Assembly (NCBI RefSeq): GCF_025143985.1
Contig: NZ_CP083567.1
Location: forward strand, 124,001 to 188,000
DNA length: 64,000 nucleotides
Source: Sulfitobacter sp. W027
GTDB lineage: Bacteria; Pseudomonadota; Alphaproteobacteria; Rhodobacterales; Rhodobacteraceae
Reading direction: 5' to 3'
Numbering within the stretch: the stretch's first letter is position 1; each line of letters starts with the position of its first letter. The notes below the pieces were generated by a model. It worked only from the letters and a program-made list of their open reading frames with translations. It ran no database searches and had not been told where the DNA came from. Shown here piece by piece: positions 36,819 to 44,898 of the stretch. Made by a program: the position numbers and the translations under genes.

Positions 36819-37445
36819 CTAGCCGGGTTTAGCAAGCACACCGCCCAGAATGATATCGGCGTATTGATCGACAATATCTTCGGGGGTCAGCGATTTATCC
36901 GGATCATGCCAGCGGTGCATCCAGTTGATCCCCGACAACACTAGGCGGCCGGTCATCGCCGGATCGACGGGGTTAAACTCGCCCGACTGAACTCCCTCCT
37001 TGATGATTTCGCGCAGCATACTCTCGAACTCGCGGCGGCGCGCCAATCGGCGTTCCATCCGGTGCCGGTCGGGATCGGACCAAAACGCATTGCTCGCCGC
37101 CACCCACGCCGAGCGATGGTCGGCGTAGAACTTCGCCGCCGCGCCCATGTAGGCGCGCAATTTCTCGGCGGCGCTGCCGTTTTCGGGGATACGTGTGCGC
37201 ACAAAGGCATTCAAATGGCGCGTCGCCGAAAACGCGATGCGCGCATAGATGTCTTCCTTGCTGGTGAAGTGGTGATACAAAAGTGCTTTTGACACCCCCG
37301 CGGCGGTGGCCAAATCGCGCATAGATGTGGCGTCATAGCCTTTTTCCGCGAACAGCGAAGTGCTCTTATCAAGGATGAACTGCATCCTTTCGCTTACCAA
37401 CTCATCTACGTCGGTTGCGGCGCCTTCGGCGGACCTATCTGTCAT
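36819..37445 (-). CDS. TetR-family transcriptional regulator
   Basis: 208 residues. The N-terminal TetR helix-turn-helix is at about 22-65 (STSLFAEKGYDATSMRDLAT, SKALLYHHFTSKEDIYAR), followed by an all-helical ligand domain. It is most likely the repressor that recognises TGACCGGCCGGTCA, because two copies of that palindrome control the divergent tctC/catabolic promoters. A close variant lies 46 bp upstream of its own gene, implying autoregulation. The ligand may be a pathway acyl-CoA. Confidence 0.9.
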   Translation of the reverse strand: MTDRSAEGAATDVDELVSERMQFILDKSTSLFAEKGYDATSMRDLATAAGVSKALLYHHFTSKEDIYARIAFSATRHLNAFVRTRIPENGSAAEKLRAYMGAAAKFYADHRSAWVAASNAFWSDPDRHRMERRLARRREFESMLREIIKEGVQSGEFNPVDPAMTGRLVLSGINWMHRWHDPDKSLTPEDIVDQYADIILGGVLAKPG

Positions 37446-37491
37446 TTGTTCTTATCCGCCTCATTTCAGCTTACCGAGCATCGCACGTGAC

Positions 37492-37505
37492 TGACCAACC
37501 GGTCA
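37492..37505. promoter_or_regulatory. TetR-type operator upstream of tetR
   Basis: TGACCAACCGGTCA matches the two perfect palindromes at 35528 and 35611 in 12 of 14 positions. It lies between tetR and the lysR stop codon, where an autoregulatory site is expected. Confidence 0.6.
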
Positions 37506-37525
37506 AGTTGGGTAAACCGCTTAAA

Positions 37526-38434
37526 TTACCGCAGCTTATCCCAATTTTTGACGACGAAATCAATGTAGTGGCGCAGTTTGGCGGGCACATAGGGCGTTTG
37601 CAGGTAGGTCACGAAAATGCCCTCGTCAAAGGTGGTGTTGGTGACGCGGATGTCGGGCAGCAATTGCACTAACCGCCCCTCGCGCAAGTCATCGGCCACG
37701 GTGTATTCATCCAGCAGGGCGATGCCTCTGCCCGCCCGCGCCATTTCCAGCAGGACCAGACCGTTGTTCGACATGAAGGCTGTCGGCACGCTGATCTCTT
37801 CGGCCGCGCCGTCGTCGTGACGCCGGAACCGCCAGAACACCGGTTCGGTATTAAGCCAATAAGTCAGACAGGCATGGTTATGAATATCCACGGGTTGGGT
37901 CAGCGGTGGGGCATCATCCAGATAGCCGCGCGAGGCCACGAGGATGCGGCGCGAATGAAACAATCGCCGCCGCACCAACCCCGCCTCTTCGGGGGGGGCG
38001 ATGCGAAAATCAAGATCGAATTTGTCCTCACGCAACCGCACCGGCCCCTCGGACAAATGCAAATCCAAGATCAACTGCGGATTGGCCTTTTGAAATTCCG
38101 GCTGCAACCGGGCAAGGACTGAGACCCCGAACATGGTCCGCGAATGCACGCGCAGAACACCCTGAACCAGGTTTTGTTGGGCGGTGGCATTGGTTTCGGC
38201 CATTTTGAGGTTGGCCAAAATCTCGCCCGCGTCATGCAAGAAGATTTCGCCGCTCTCTGTCAGGACCAGCGCCCGCGTCGAACGCAGGACGAGTGCGACA
38301 CCCAGAGAGTCTTCAAGCGCGCTGACATGTCGCGAGACCGAAGCCGGAGACAGCCCGTACCGCCGCCCCGCCGCAGAAAAACTGCCGGTTTCGGCAATCG
38401 CCACGAAAAGCTCCATTGCGCGCAGCTTGTCCAT
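37526..38434 (-). CDS. LysR-family transcriptional regulator
   Basis: 302 residues with the LysR winged helix at 5-60 (FVAIAETGSFSAAGRRYGLS, PASVSRHVSALEDSLGVAL) and an effector domain from about 90. It is divergent from the luciferase-type monooxygenase gene 106 bp away and probably regulates that two-gene unit, the usual LysR arrangement. The effector is unknown. Confidence 0.9.
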   Translation of the reverse strand: MDKLRAMELFVAIAETGSFSAAGRRYGLSPASVSRHVSALEDSLGVALVLRSTRALVLTESGEIFLHDAGEILANLKMAETNATAQQNLVQGVLRVHSRTMFGVSVLARLQPEFQKANPQLILDLHLSEGPVRLREDKFDLDFRIAPPEEAGLVRRRLFHSRRILVASRGYLDDAPPLTQPVDIHNHACLTYWLNTEPVFWRFRRHDDGAAEEISVPTAFMSNNGLVLLEMARAGRGIALLDEYTVADDLREGRLVQLLPDIRVTNTTFDEGIFVTYLQTPYVPAKLRHYIDFVVKNWDKLR

Positions 38435-38453
38435 CCTCCACCTTTCAACATTT

Positions 38454-38501
38454 TGAAAAACTGAACTGCATTTTCATCATCTTCCCGCGAATATTGCAAT
38501 A
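38454..38501. promoter_or_regulatory. Possible LysR binding sites in the lysR-monooxygenase intergenic region
   Basis: An interrupted dyad TGAAAA-N11-TTTTCA (38454-38476) has the spacing of a LysR box. A perfect palindrome TATTGCAATA (38492-38501) lies nearer the monooxygenase gene. Confidence 0.45.
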
Positions 38502-38540
38502 ATGTATCTTGGTTTCACCATTCATCAGGGAGGAACTATC

Positions 38541-39611
38541 ATGGATTTCGGTGCATTCATTCTCGCGCAGCAGCGCGGCTATCATCAATCCTCGCACGAG
38601 GTTATCGCCAATGCGGTCGAGCAAACCGTCATGGCCGAGCAGGTCGGGTTCTCGAACGCCTGGTATGCCGAACACCACTTCAACAACTATTCGCTGTCGC
38701 CCTCGCCCCTGATGATGGTGGCCCATACGGCGGCGAAAACCACAACCATCCGCCTCGGATCGGCCGTCTGCATCCTGCCGCTCTACCATGCGCCGCGCTT
38801 TCTCGCCGAAGTCGGCTTTGTCGACTCGCTGTCGAACGGCCGCCTCGAATTGGGCATCGGTTCGGGCTATCAGGATTTCGAATTCCAGCGCTTCGGCACC
38901 AATCTGGACGATTCCAGCAAGATCTTCGAAGAATATCTCGACGTGATCCCCAAAGCGCTGTGCGAGAAGATTTTCGAGCATCACAGCGAACATCTCGACA
39001 TCCCGCCGTCGTCGATTGCGACCCGTCCGATGCAAGATCCGATGCCGCCGATCTGGGTCACCACCGGCAACCCGAAACTGCGCGAACGCGCCTTCCGCGA
39101 AGGCTGGAACCTGTTCGTGACCGCGCTTTTGGGCGGTATGGACCAAATCAAACACGTGCGCGGTCAGGTCGACCAGGCGATCGAAGCTTCGGGCACCGAT
39201 GGATCCAAATCACGCCTCGGCTTCCTGCGGGTTGGCTATGCCTCCGACAATACGGCGGAAATCGATCACTATCTCGAAAATGCCCTGTTCCAGCGTCGCC
39301 TGTCGTTCAGCCTCAAGAACCGCACCCAACAGACCGACGATGGCTATCTCATGAAAGAGGTGCCAACCGACAGCGATCCGACCCTTGAAGAGCTGAAAAA
39401 GAACCTGCCCGTGGGCAGCGTCAATCAGGTCATCGACCGCCTGCTGGCCGAGATCGAGGTGCTCAAACCCGATCACATCGCCTTGCAAACCCAATTGGGT
39501 GACTTCGATCAAAAGACGATGCTCAAGCAAATGGAAGTTTGGGGCGACAAGATCATCCCGGCGATCCAGAAAGAGGTCGGCGCCGGCACCAAACTGATCG
39601 CTGCGGAGTAA
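38541..39611 (+). CDS. Luciferase-like flavin-dependent monooxygenase
   Basis: 356 residues, bacterial luciferase superfamily, using reduced FMN supplied by a separate reductase. Typical blocks are AEQVGFSNAWYAEHHFNNYS, LGSAVCILPLYHAPRFLAE, DSLSNGRLELGIGSGYQDFEF and PPIWVTTGNP. GGGAGGA precedes the ATG at 38541; the 13-residue upstream extension is rejected. Relatives include type II Baeyer-Villiger monooxygenases (diketocamphane enzymes), so ring-ketone oxidation to a lactone is an attractive possibility. The exact reaction cannot be told from sequence. Confidence 0.88.
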   Translation: MDFGAFILAQQRGYHQSSHEVIANAVEQTVMAEQVGFSNAWYAEHHFNNYSLSPSPLMMVAHTAAKTTTIRLGSAVCILPLYHAPRFLAEVGFVDSLSNGRLELGIGSGYQDFEFQRFGTNLDDSSKIFEEYLDVIPKALCEKIFEHHSEHLDIPPSSIATRPMQDPMPPIWVTTGNPKLRERAFREGWNLFVTALLGGMDQIKHVRGQVDQAIEASGTDGSKSRLGFLRVGYASDNTAEIDHYLENALFQRRLSFSLKNRTQQTDDGYLMKEVPTDSDPTLEELKKNLPVGSVNQVIDRLLAEIEVLKPDHIALQTQLGDFDQKTMLKQMEVWGDKIIPAIQKEVGAGTKLIAAE

Positions 39612-39615
39612 ACCC

Positions 39616-40416
39616 ATGCGCTTGGTTCTCACCCCCGGTGCCCTGCCCAGGCTTGAGGGCGCCCACGACTTCAAACGATTCTCCGTCGCGGTTCCGGCCG
39701 CGGCAGAGGACGGCATGGACGCGCTGGTCGCGCCGATCGGTGATCGGGCCGAAGATGGCGCGCATGTCTGGGTTCGCCCCGATGCGATCCGCGCCCTGAC
39801 GCCCCACGCCGGAGAGACAGCATGGGCGGCAGGGTTCGACGCGATGGTCGGCTTTGCCGAACGCTCGGGTTGGACCGACGCGGCCGGCCGCATCCGCGCC
39901 CATATCGAACGGATCAAAGCCCCGGCGCCCGTGGACGCGGATGCGTTCCGCGATGCCATGCGCCGTTTTGCATCGGGTGTCTGCATTGTTGCCGCGGGCG
40001 AAGGTGATGCCCGCTGCGGGATGACCGTATCGGCGTTTTCGTCGGTTTCGGCTGAACCGCCGATGGTTCTGGTCTGCCTCAACCGCTCCTCCGGATCGCA
40101 TGAATGCGTCACCGGCGCCGCAACCTTCTCAGTCAATATTCTCTCTGCCGAGCAGGAAGAGGAAGCCATGGTGTTTGCCGGTCAACGCGGTCGCCACGGG
40201 CCGGATCGTTTCGGGGATGTCTGGCAGCAGGATGCATTGAGAACACCGGTTCTGACAACGGCCCACCACGCGTTGATCTGCGCAAGCGACAGCCAGCATC
40301 ATTCCGGCAGCCACACCATTCTGGTTGGCCGCGTGATCGGCGCTTATTCCGGCAATACGGAAGGGGCGCTGCTCAACTACAACGGGGCCTTGCGCCAAGG
40401 TAACTGGGCAGCCTGA
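39616..40416 (+). CDS. Flavin reductase with an unusual N-terminal extension
   Basis: 266 residues. Residues 110-262 are an HpaC/RutF-type flavin reductase (RDAMRRFASGVCIVAAG, CGMTVSAFSSVSAEPPMVLV, FSVNILS, HTILVGRVIG). It supplies reduced flavin to the monooxygenase encoded 4 bp upstream. The first 105 residues form a separate region I do not recognise (ARP-rich, with a HVWVRPDAIRAL stretch), possibly for docking to the partner enzyme. A strong terminator follows the gene. Confidence 0.87.
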   Translation: MRLVLTPGALPRLEGAHDFKRFSVAVPAAAEDGMDALVAPIGDRAEDGAHVWVRPDAIRALTPHAGETAWAAGFDAMVGFAERSGWTDAAGRIRAHIERIKAPAPVDADAFRDAMRRFASGVCIVAAGEGDARCGMTVSAFSSVSAEPPMVLVCLNRSSGSHECVTGAATFSVNILSAEQEEEAMVFAGQRGRHGPDRFGDVWQQDALRTPVLTTAHHALICASDSQHHSGSHTILVGRVIGAYSGNTEGALLNYNGALRQGNWAA

Positions 40417-40441
40417 TTCCTCCCTATCAGGTTCGACCAGA

Positions 40442-40472
40442 AGGCGATCCGCTTATACGGATCGCCTTTTTT
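40442..40472 (+). terminator. Rho-independent terminator after the monooxygenase-reductase pair
   Basis: AGGCGATCCG and CGGATCGCCT form a perfect 10-bp stem with a CTTATA loop and a run of six T. It closes the plus-strand unit and abuts the convergent SnoaL-type gene. Confidence 0.93.
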
Positions 40473-40993
40473 CATGTCCCGATGCGATAGACCGGATCAT
40501 CGGGAAACACCCCGCCAATCGGTTGCCGCAGGCCAAAACGGTCGACTTCGGACTCCTCCGGCACCGCTTGCGGTTCCACCCAGTCATAGACCACGACACG
40601 ATGCGCAATGCGCCACGCGCCGCCCCGCTTCTCGAAACGGTCACAATAGCGGCCCGAAAGCATGGCTTGTCGCGTGATACCATCGACCCCCTCCCCGCGT
40701 TGCAGCGCGAGGAAATAGCTTTCGACATCCGCACGGCCATCGCCAAGCAAATCAATCAGGATGTTGTTGATGTGATGCACATTACGCGCCCCACGCGCCC
40801 AAGCGCCCCGCACCCGATCATAAAACTCTTCGACCGGACCAGAGGTCGCGCCGTGTTGGTCCCATGCGCCGGGCCAATACGCACTTTGCAGGGCGGCTTC
40901 ATCCGCTCTGTCGATGCCGCGCGCATAGCGAAACAAACAGTCCCGGATCAATTCGCGGTCGGCCAGATCATCGGTCGATATGCCAGTGCTCAT
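40472..40993 (-). CDS. SnoaL-like (NTF2-fold) protein
   Basis: 173 residues of the SnoaL_4/NTF2-like fold: DLADRELIRDCLFRYARGID, HHINNILIDLLGDGRADVESYF and WRIAHRVVVYDWV. Family members are small isomerases, dehydratases, epoxide hydrolases or hydroxylating-dioxygenase beta-like proteins. A GAGGAAATTCC site precedes the ATG. Transcribed after paaH and a crotonase gene (61-bp gap), so it likely acts on an intermediate of the same pathway. The reaction is unknown. Confidence 0.8.
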   Translation of the reverse strand: MSTGISTDDLADRELIRDCLFRYARGIDRADEAALQSAYWPGAWDQHGATSGPVEEFYDRVRGAWARGARNVHHINNILIDLLGDGRADVESYFLALQRGEGVDGITRQAMLSGRYCDRFEKRGGAWRIAHRVVVYDWVEPQAVPEESEVDRFGLRQPIGGVFPDDPVYRIGT

Positions 40994-41054
40994 GGAATTT
41001 CCTCCTCAAGATCAAAGATGCACCGCCCAGACATCTGTGCGGGCGGTGCGGTGG

Positions 41055-42560
41055 TCAGTCGTCCGCGCTAAGCGACAAGCCAAGCCGCGCGCGCCGCTTC
41101 AACCAAAGACTTGGACGGTAGCGGTCGGACCCGGTCGTGTCTTGCAACGCGTCCATCGTCTCCAGAACCCTGCCCGCACCCAACAAATCGCCATGATCCA
41201 GCGGGTTGAACGGATAGTTCAGACCCAAAGTCATTGCCTTGCCAAGGTCTTCGGGGCTACCGACCCCGATCTGCGCCATCTCGCAGCACAGGTTCACGAT
41301 CATCGCAATGATACGCGGCGCGACAAATCCGGGGCTGTCCCTGATCACCTCGACATGCAGTCCGGCCTTGCCAAGCCACGCCGCGACATCCTCAAGCACG
41401 TCCGAACCGCCGGGCGCGGTCATGATCGTGACCACCCCCAAGGCAAGCGCCGACAGATCCACCGCAACCGTGCGCTTCGGGTCCAGACCCAGACGCGCGA
41501 CGACGCCCGTGCAATCCTCGCCGTTCGGGCTGACCAGAATGGGCATTTTTCCGTCATCCGTCCCGGCAACAAGCCCCTTTTCAACCAGCCCGGCAAAGCG
41601 GTCGGTGGCTTCGGGCAACACAACGGGCAGCGCGGTCACCGGTCCGGCCACCGGCGGGCTCGGCATCGGGCTTGGCGGCTTGGGGCCATCTTCGGCGTAA
41701 TCATAGAACCCCTGACCGCTCTTGCGACCCAACAGCCCCGCCTCGACCATATAGCCATGCCCGGCCGTGGTGCGCAGACGCGGATCGCTCTGGTAGCCTT
41801 CGAAAATCAGGCGCGACACGGGAAAATTGACGTCCATGCCGGTCAGGTCCATCAATTCGAACGGCCCCATACGGAACCCCGCCGCCATTTTCATGATCCG
41901 GTCAATCTGCTCCGGCGCGGCCACGCCTTCGCTCTCGATATGCAGGGCCTCGGTGTAATAGGCCCGCCCGCCCAGGTTGACGATAAATCCGGGGCCGTCC
42001 TTGGCCAACACCGGCACTTTGCCCATCGCATCAGACAGCGCAATCGTGGTGTCGATCACCGCCTGATCCGTGGATGCGCCGCCGATCACCTCGACCAGCT
42101 TCATCAACGGCACCGGATTGAAAAAATGCATCCCCACCACGCGGCCGCGGTTTTCGCAGGCCTTGGCGATCGAGGCGATCGACAGTGACGAGGTGTTCGA
42201 TGCCAGGATGGTTTGCGCGCCGACGATGGATTCAAGATCGGTGAACAGCTTTTGCTTGATGTCCAGCCGCTCGATGATGGCCTCGATGACCAACTGCGCA
42301 TCGGCCAATGTGGACAGATCGGCGGAAATCTTCAGCCGCCCTTTTGCGGCTGCGGCAGCCTTGCTGGTGATCCGGCCCTTTTCCGCAAGACGGTCGATGC
42401 GGTCCCCGATACTGCTGCGCGCACGGCTCAGGGCGTCGGCGTTCATGTCGTTCAAAATGACGTCGTATCCCGATGTCATCAACACCTGCGCGATGCCCGC
42501 GCCCATCAGACCGGCGCCGATCACGCCAACCGTTTTAATGTCTTCAAATGTATAGGCCAC
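41055..42560 (-). CDS. paaH: 3-hydroxyacyl-CoA dehydrogenase (PaaH-type)
   Basis: 501 residues. NAD-binding GVIGAGLMGAGIAQVL is at 13-28, the active-site region ASNTSSLSIASIA and MHFFNPVPLMKLVEVI at 115-155, and duplicated C-terminal domains (GFIVNLGGRAYYTEAL; NLCCEMAQIGVGSPEDLGKA). This long two-domain form is typical of PaaH/DcaH, which oxidises 3-hydroxyadipyl-CoA to 3-oxoadipyl-CoA. The PcaF-type thiolase at 19.5 kb would be the next enzyme. Four bases separate it from the crotonase gene. Confidence 0.88.
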   Translation of the reverse strand: MAYTFEDIKTVGVIGAGLMGAGIAQVLMTSGYDVILNDMNADALSRARSSIGDRIDRLAEKGRITSKAAAAAKGRLKISADLSTLADAQLVIEAIIERLDIKQKLFTDLESIVGAQTILASNTSSLSIASIAKACENRGRVVGMHFFNPVPLMKLVEVIGGASTDQAVIDTTIALSDAMGKVPVLAKDGPGFIVNLGGRAYYTEALHIESEGVAAPEQIDRIMKMAAGFRMGPFELMDLTGMDVNFPVSRLIFEGYQSDPRLRTTAGHGYMVEAGLLGRKSGQGFYDYAEDGPKPPSPMPSPPVAGPVTALPVVLPEATDRFAGLVEKGLVAGTDDGKMPILVSPNGEDCTGVVARLGLDPKRTVAVDLSALALGVVTIMTAPGGSDVLEDVAAWLGKAGLHVEVIRDSPGFVAPRIIAMIVNLCCEMAQIGVGSPEDLGKAMTLGLNYPFNPLDHGDLLGAGRVLETMDALQDTTGSDRYRPSLWLKRRARLGLSLSADD

Positions 42561-42563
42561 GAG

Positions 42564-43334
42564 TCAATTTCCTGTAAATACGGGGGAGCGTTTTTCGAGA
42601 AAGGCGCGCATCCCCTCTTTTTGATCGTCGGTCGAGAACAACATCTGAAACAAACGGTTCTCCAGCATCAGCGCGGTGTCGAGCGGCGCGTTGCCGCCCT
42701 CGTGCACCGCTTCCTTGATCGCCCGCACGGCTTGCGCAGGTTGCGCCGCGATGGTGGCCGCCATCCCAAGTGCTGCCGACATCACCTCGGCATCTGGCAC
42801 CACCTCAGAGACAATGCCCATATCCATCGCCACATCGGCAGAAAACATGTCGCCCGTCAGCAGATAGCGCAAAGCTTTGGCCTTGCCCGCGCTGCGCAAC
42901 AGCTTTTGCGTGCCGCCCGCCCCCGGCATGATCCCGACCTTGATCTCGGGTTGGCCGAATTTTGCCGTATCCCCTGCGATCACGATGTCGCACATCATGG
43001 CAAGCTCGCATCCCCCGCCAAGCGCCAGCCCGCGCACCGCGGCGATCACCGGCGTACGCGCCGCCTCGATCGCGCGTTTGGCCGCAGACAAGCGGTCGAA
43101 CACCTCGCCCATGGGCCGCGCCTCCGCCAGTTCACCAAGGTCCGCCCCCGCCGCGAAAGCCTTTTCATCGCCGGTCAGAACGATACAGCGCACCTTTGGG
43201 TCGGCATCAAGTTCGGCCACCGCCGCTGCGATTTCCGCGCGCAGGGCGCTGGATAGGGCGTTGCGCCGCTCGGGGCGGTTAAGACGGATAATCGCAACCC
43301 GATCTTCGCCTCTTTCGATAAGAACCAATGACAT
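42564..43334 (-). CDS. Enoyl-CoA hydratase (PaaF-like)
   Basis: 256 residues with both catalytic regions intact: RGLALGGGCELAMMCD (first Glu) and FGQPEIKVGIMPGAGG (second). Of the three crotonases in the island it best fits a true 2-enoyl-CoA hydratase. AGGAGGGAAAC precedes the ATG. First gene of the paaF-like/paaH/SnoaL unit. Confidence 0.9.
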   Translation of the reverse strand: MSLVLIERGEDRVAIIRLNRPERRNALSSALRAEIAAAVAELDADPKVRCIVLTGDEKAFAAGADLGELAEARPMGEVFDRLSAAKRAIEAARTPVIAAVRGLALGGGCELAMMCDIVIAGDTAKFGQPEIKVGIMPGAGGTQKLLRSAGKAKALRYLLTGDMFSADVAMDMGIVSEVVPDAEVMSAALGMAATIAAQPAQAVRAIKEAVHEGGNAPLDTALMLENRLFQMLFSTDDQKEGMRAFLEKRSPVFTGN

Positions 43335-43480
43335 GTTTCCCTCCTGTTTTCGTCACGACTTGCCTGACCAACACGGGCCAAATGCGTTGTTTTCATTTAT
43401 AGATTGGCACCGTCACGGGCGAAACGGCTAAGGTCGGCCGATTACATCAAGAAACGAAAAACTGCTTGGTGCGATAAGAA

Positions 43481-44289
43481 GGGATTGCCAACTTGTTCGC
43501 GGTGCGGCACTTGGTTAGGCGTTGGATATGAATATACCATCTTCCATGCCGCGCCTGAAAGGCTACCGTTTCCCTCGTGAAATCGTTGCATATGCCGTCT
43601 GGGTCTACCATCGCTTCGCGCTCAGCACGGCGGACGTCGAGGATCTTCTTGCCGATCGGAGTGTGATGGTCAGCCGGGAAACGATCCGAAAATGGGTGAA
43701 CCGCTTTGGCCGCCACTTTGCCGATTGCATCAGGCGCGACAGACCCGCCGCGGGCGACAAATGGCACTTGGATGAGGTCGTCATCCCAATCAACGGCAGA
43801 AAATACTGGCTCTGGCGGGCGGTCGACGCGAACGGCGACGTCCTTGACATTCTCGTTCATCCACAGCGCAATGCCAAGGCTGCAAGACGTTTTCTGACAA
43901 GGCTGATCGACCGGTTCGGTGAACCCCGTGTCGTCATCACGGACAAGTTGCGCAGTTATTTCAGGCCGATCCGGGACCTGGCACCAGGCGTAGATCATCG
44001 CGCGCACAAGGGCTCGAACAACCGGATCGAAGGATCACACAGGCCAACACGAAAACGCGAGAAGTTGATGGGGCGGTTAAAATCTCCCCGGCAGGCACAA
44101 AGATTTCTGGCTGCCCATGATCAGATCAACATCGTTTTTCGCCCACGACGCTATCAACTCTCCGTCGTCTCATACCGCCACGCAAGGTCCGATGCTTTCG
44201 ACCTCTGGAGAGGCTATGCTGCTGTAATGACCGCCTGACAGGCAGAGGTCTCGCCCCTCTCAAATAGGCGAAAACAAGTTGGCAATCCC
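43481..44289 (+). mobile_element. IS6-family insertion sequence of a second type
   Basis: An 809-bp element with inverted repeats GGGATTGCCAACTTGTT at both ends. The ends and transposase differ from the 827-bp copies. Flanking octamers (GATAAGAA, CCCGGTTG) do not match. It borders the catabolic island on the right, mirroring the degenerate IS6 element on the left. Confidence 0.9.
43528..44238 (+). CDS. IS6-family transposase
   Basis: 236 residues from ATG 43528 (a TTG two codons earlier is possible). Catalytic blocks: KWHLDEVVIPINGRKYWLWRA, RVVITDKLRSY and NNRIEGSHRPTRKRE. It ends DAFDLWRGYAAVMTA, typical of the group. The frame is intact. Confidence 0.92.
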   Translation: MNIPSSMPRLKGYRFPREIVAYAVWVYHRFALSTADVEDLLADRSVMVSRETIRKWVNRFGRHFADCIRRDRPAAGDKWHLDEVVIPINGRKYWLWRAVDANGDVLDILVHPQRNAKAARRFLTRLIDRFGEPRVVITDKLRSYFRPIRDLAPGVDHRAHKGSNNRIEGSHRPTRKREKLMGRLKSPRQAQRFLAAHDQINIVFRPRRYQLSVVSYRHARSDAFDLWRGYAAVMTA

Positions 44290-44575
44290 CCCGGTTGATC
44301 TGTTTTTCGAAGAAGACCTCACGCAGTCAGACATAGAGACTTTCGTTGGTATCTGAATTTCTTTCGCCACTCTTGTCAATAACCTACCGTTCGCATCTCT
44401 CTGCAGAGGCGCGATCCGACGATAGCCATACCGGTTGTACAGGCGTATCAGCTAAATGGCGTCCACGGCGATAAGGGCGGCCGCCTTTTGACGGCCGCAT
44501 CTGTTTGTGTATGTGCCACGAAGGGCCAAGGCTTCGCGCCCGAAGGCGCATCCTATAGACAGGCTCAATGACTGT

Positions 44576-44602
44576 AGTGACCGGTCGAGACCGCCGGTCA
44601 CT
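44576..44602. repeat. 9-bp inverted repeat AGTGACCGG / CCGGTCACT
   Basis: The arms (44576-44584 and 44594-44602) surround a 9-base spacer, and TGACCGG resembles half of the TetR operator core found at 35.6 and 37.5 kb. It could be an operator or a remnant terminator-like hairpin; no T-run follows. Confidence 0.5.
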
Positions 44603-44639
44603 ATCTCAGACAAGAGTGTTCATTGATAAGGAAAAAGGG

Positions 44640-44719
44640 CCGTAACGCTGTAACAGCACCGTTATGGAATCTGTTACGGGTTATGTGTATGTTTTTATTT
44701 ATATATAGGTTCCATAACG
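44640..44719. promoter_or_regulatory. Nested inverted repeats directly upstream of a small frame
   Basis: CCGTAAC (44640-44646) pairs with GTTACGG (44673-44679). GTAACAG (44650-44656) pairs with CTGTTAC (44671-44677). CGTTATGGAA (44660-44669) pairs with TTCCATAACG (44710-44719), which ends exactly at the ATG at 44720. An AT-rich block (about 44692-44708) lies between the last two arms. This resembles an autoregulated promoter or a replication-control region. Confidence 0.5.
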
Positions 44720-44854
44720 ATGCAACAGGAAATCCCCGCAAGAGTGTGCTCAAATCGCGGTGAGATTCCTGTTTTAATGTTGGACATACTGGACCGAATG
44801 GACAGCATTGTTTCTAAACAGCAAAAACATTGGCCACGGTACCCGCTGTCCTAG
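44720..44854 (+). CDS. Small hypothetical protein (44 aa), possibly truncated
   Basis: ATG to TAG frame reading MQQEIPARVCSNRGEIPVLM and then DILDRMDSIVSKQQKHW. The start sits at the edge of a 10-bp inverted repeat. The middle looks like a helical segment. No family is recognised. It may be a real regulator gene or the first part of a gene shortened by neighbouring IS events. Confidence 0.35.
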   Translation: MQQEIPARVCSNRGEIPVLMLDILDRMDSIVSKQQKHWPRYPLS

Positions 44855-44898
44855 AACTAACTGCGAGAACTTGCTTGGACCACGCAGCAGGGAGACCT

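Larger units (their letters stand above)
44290..44898. other. Largely non-coding stretch with nested inverted repeats
   Basis: It begins with a 20-residue open tail on the plus strand (44294-44356, VDLFFEEDLTQSDIETFVGI then stop), probably the severed 3' end of a gene cut by the IS. Its middle holds three inverted repeats (annotated separately) and one small frame at 44720. The rest, to the IS256 remnant at 44899, shows nothing. Confidence 0.5.
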
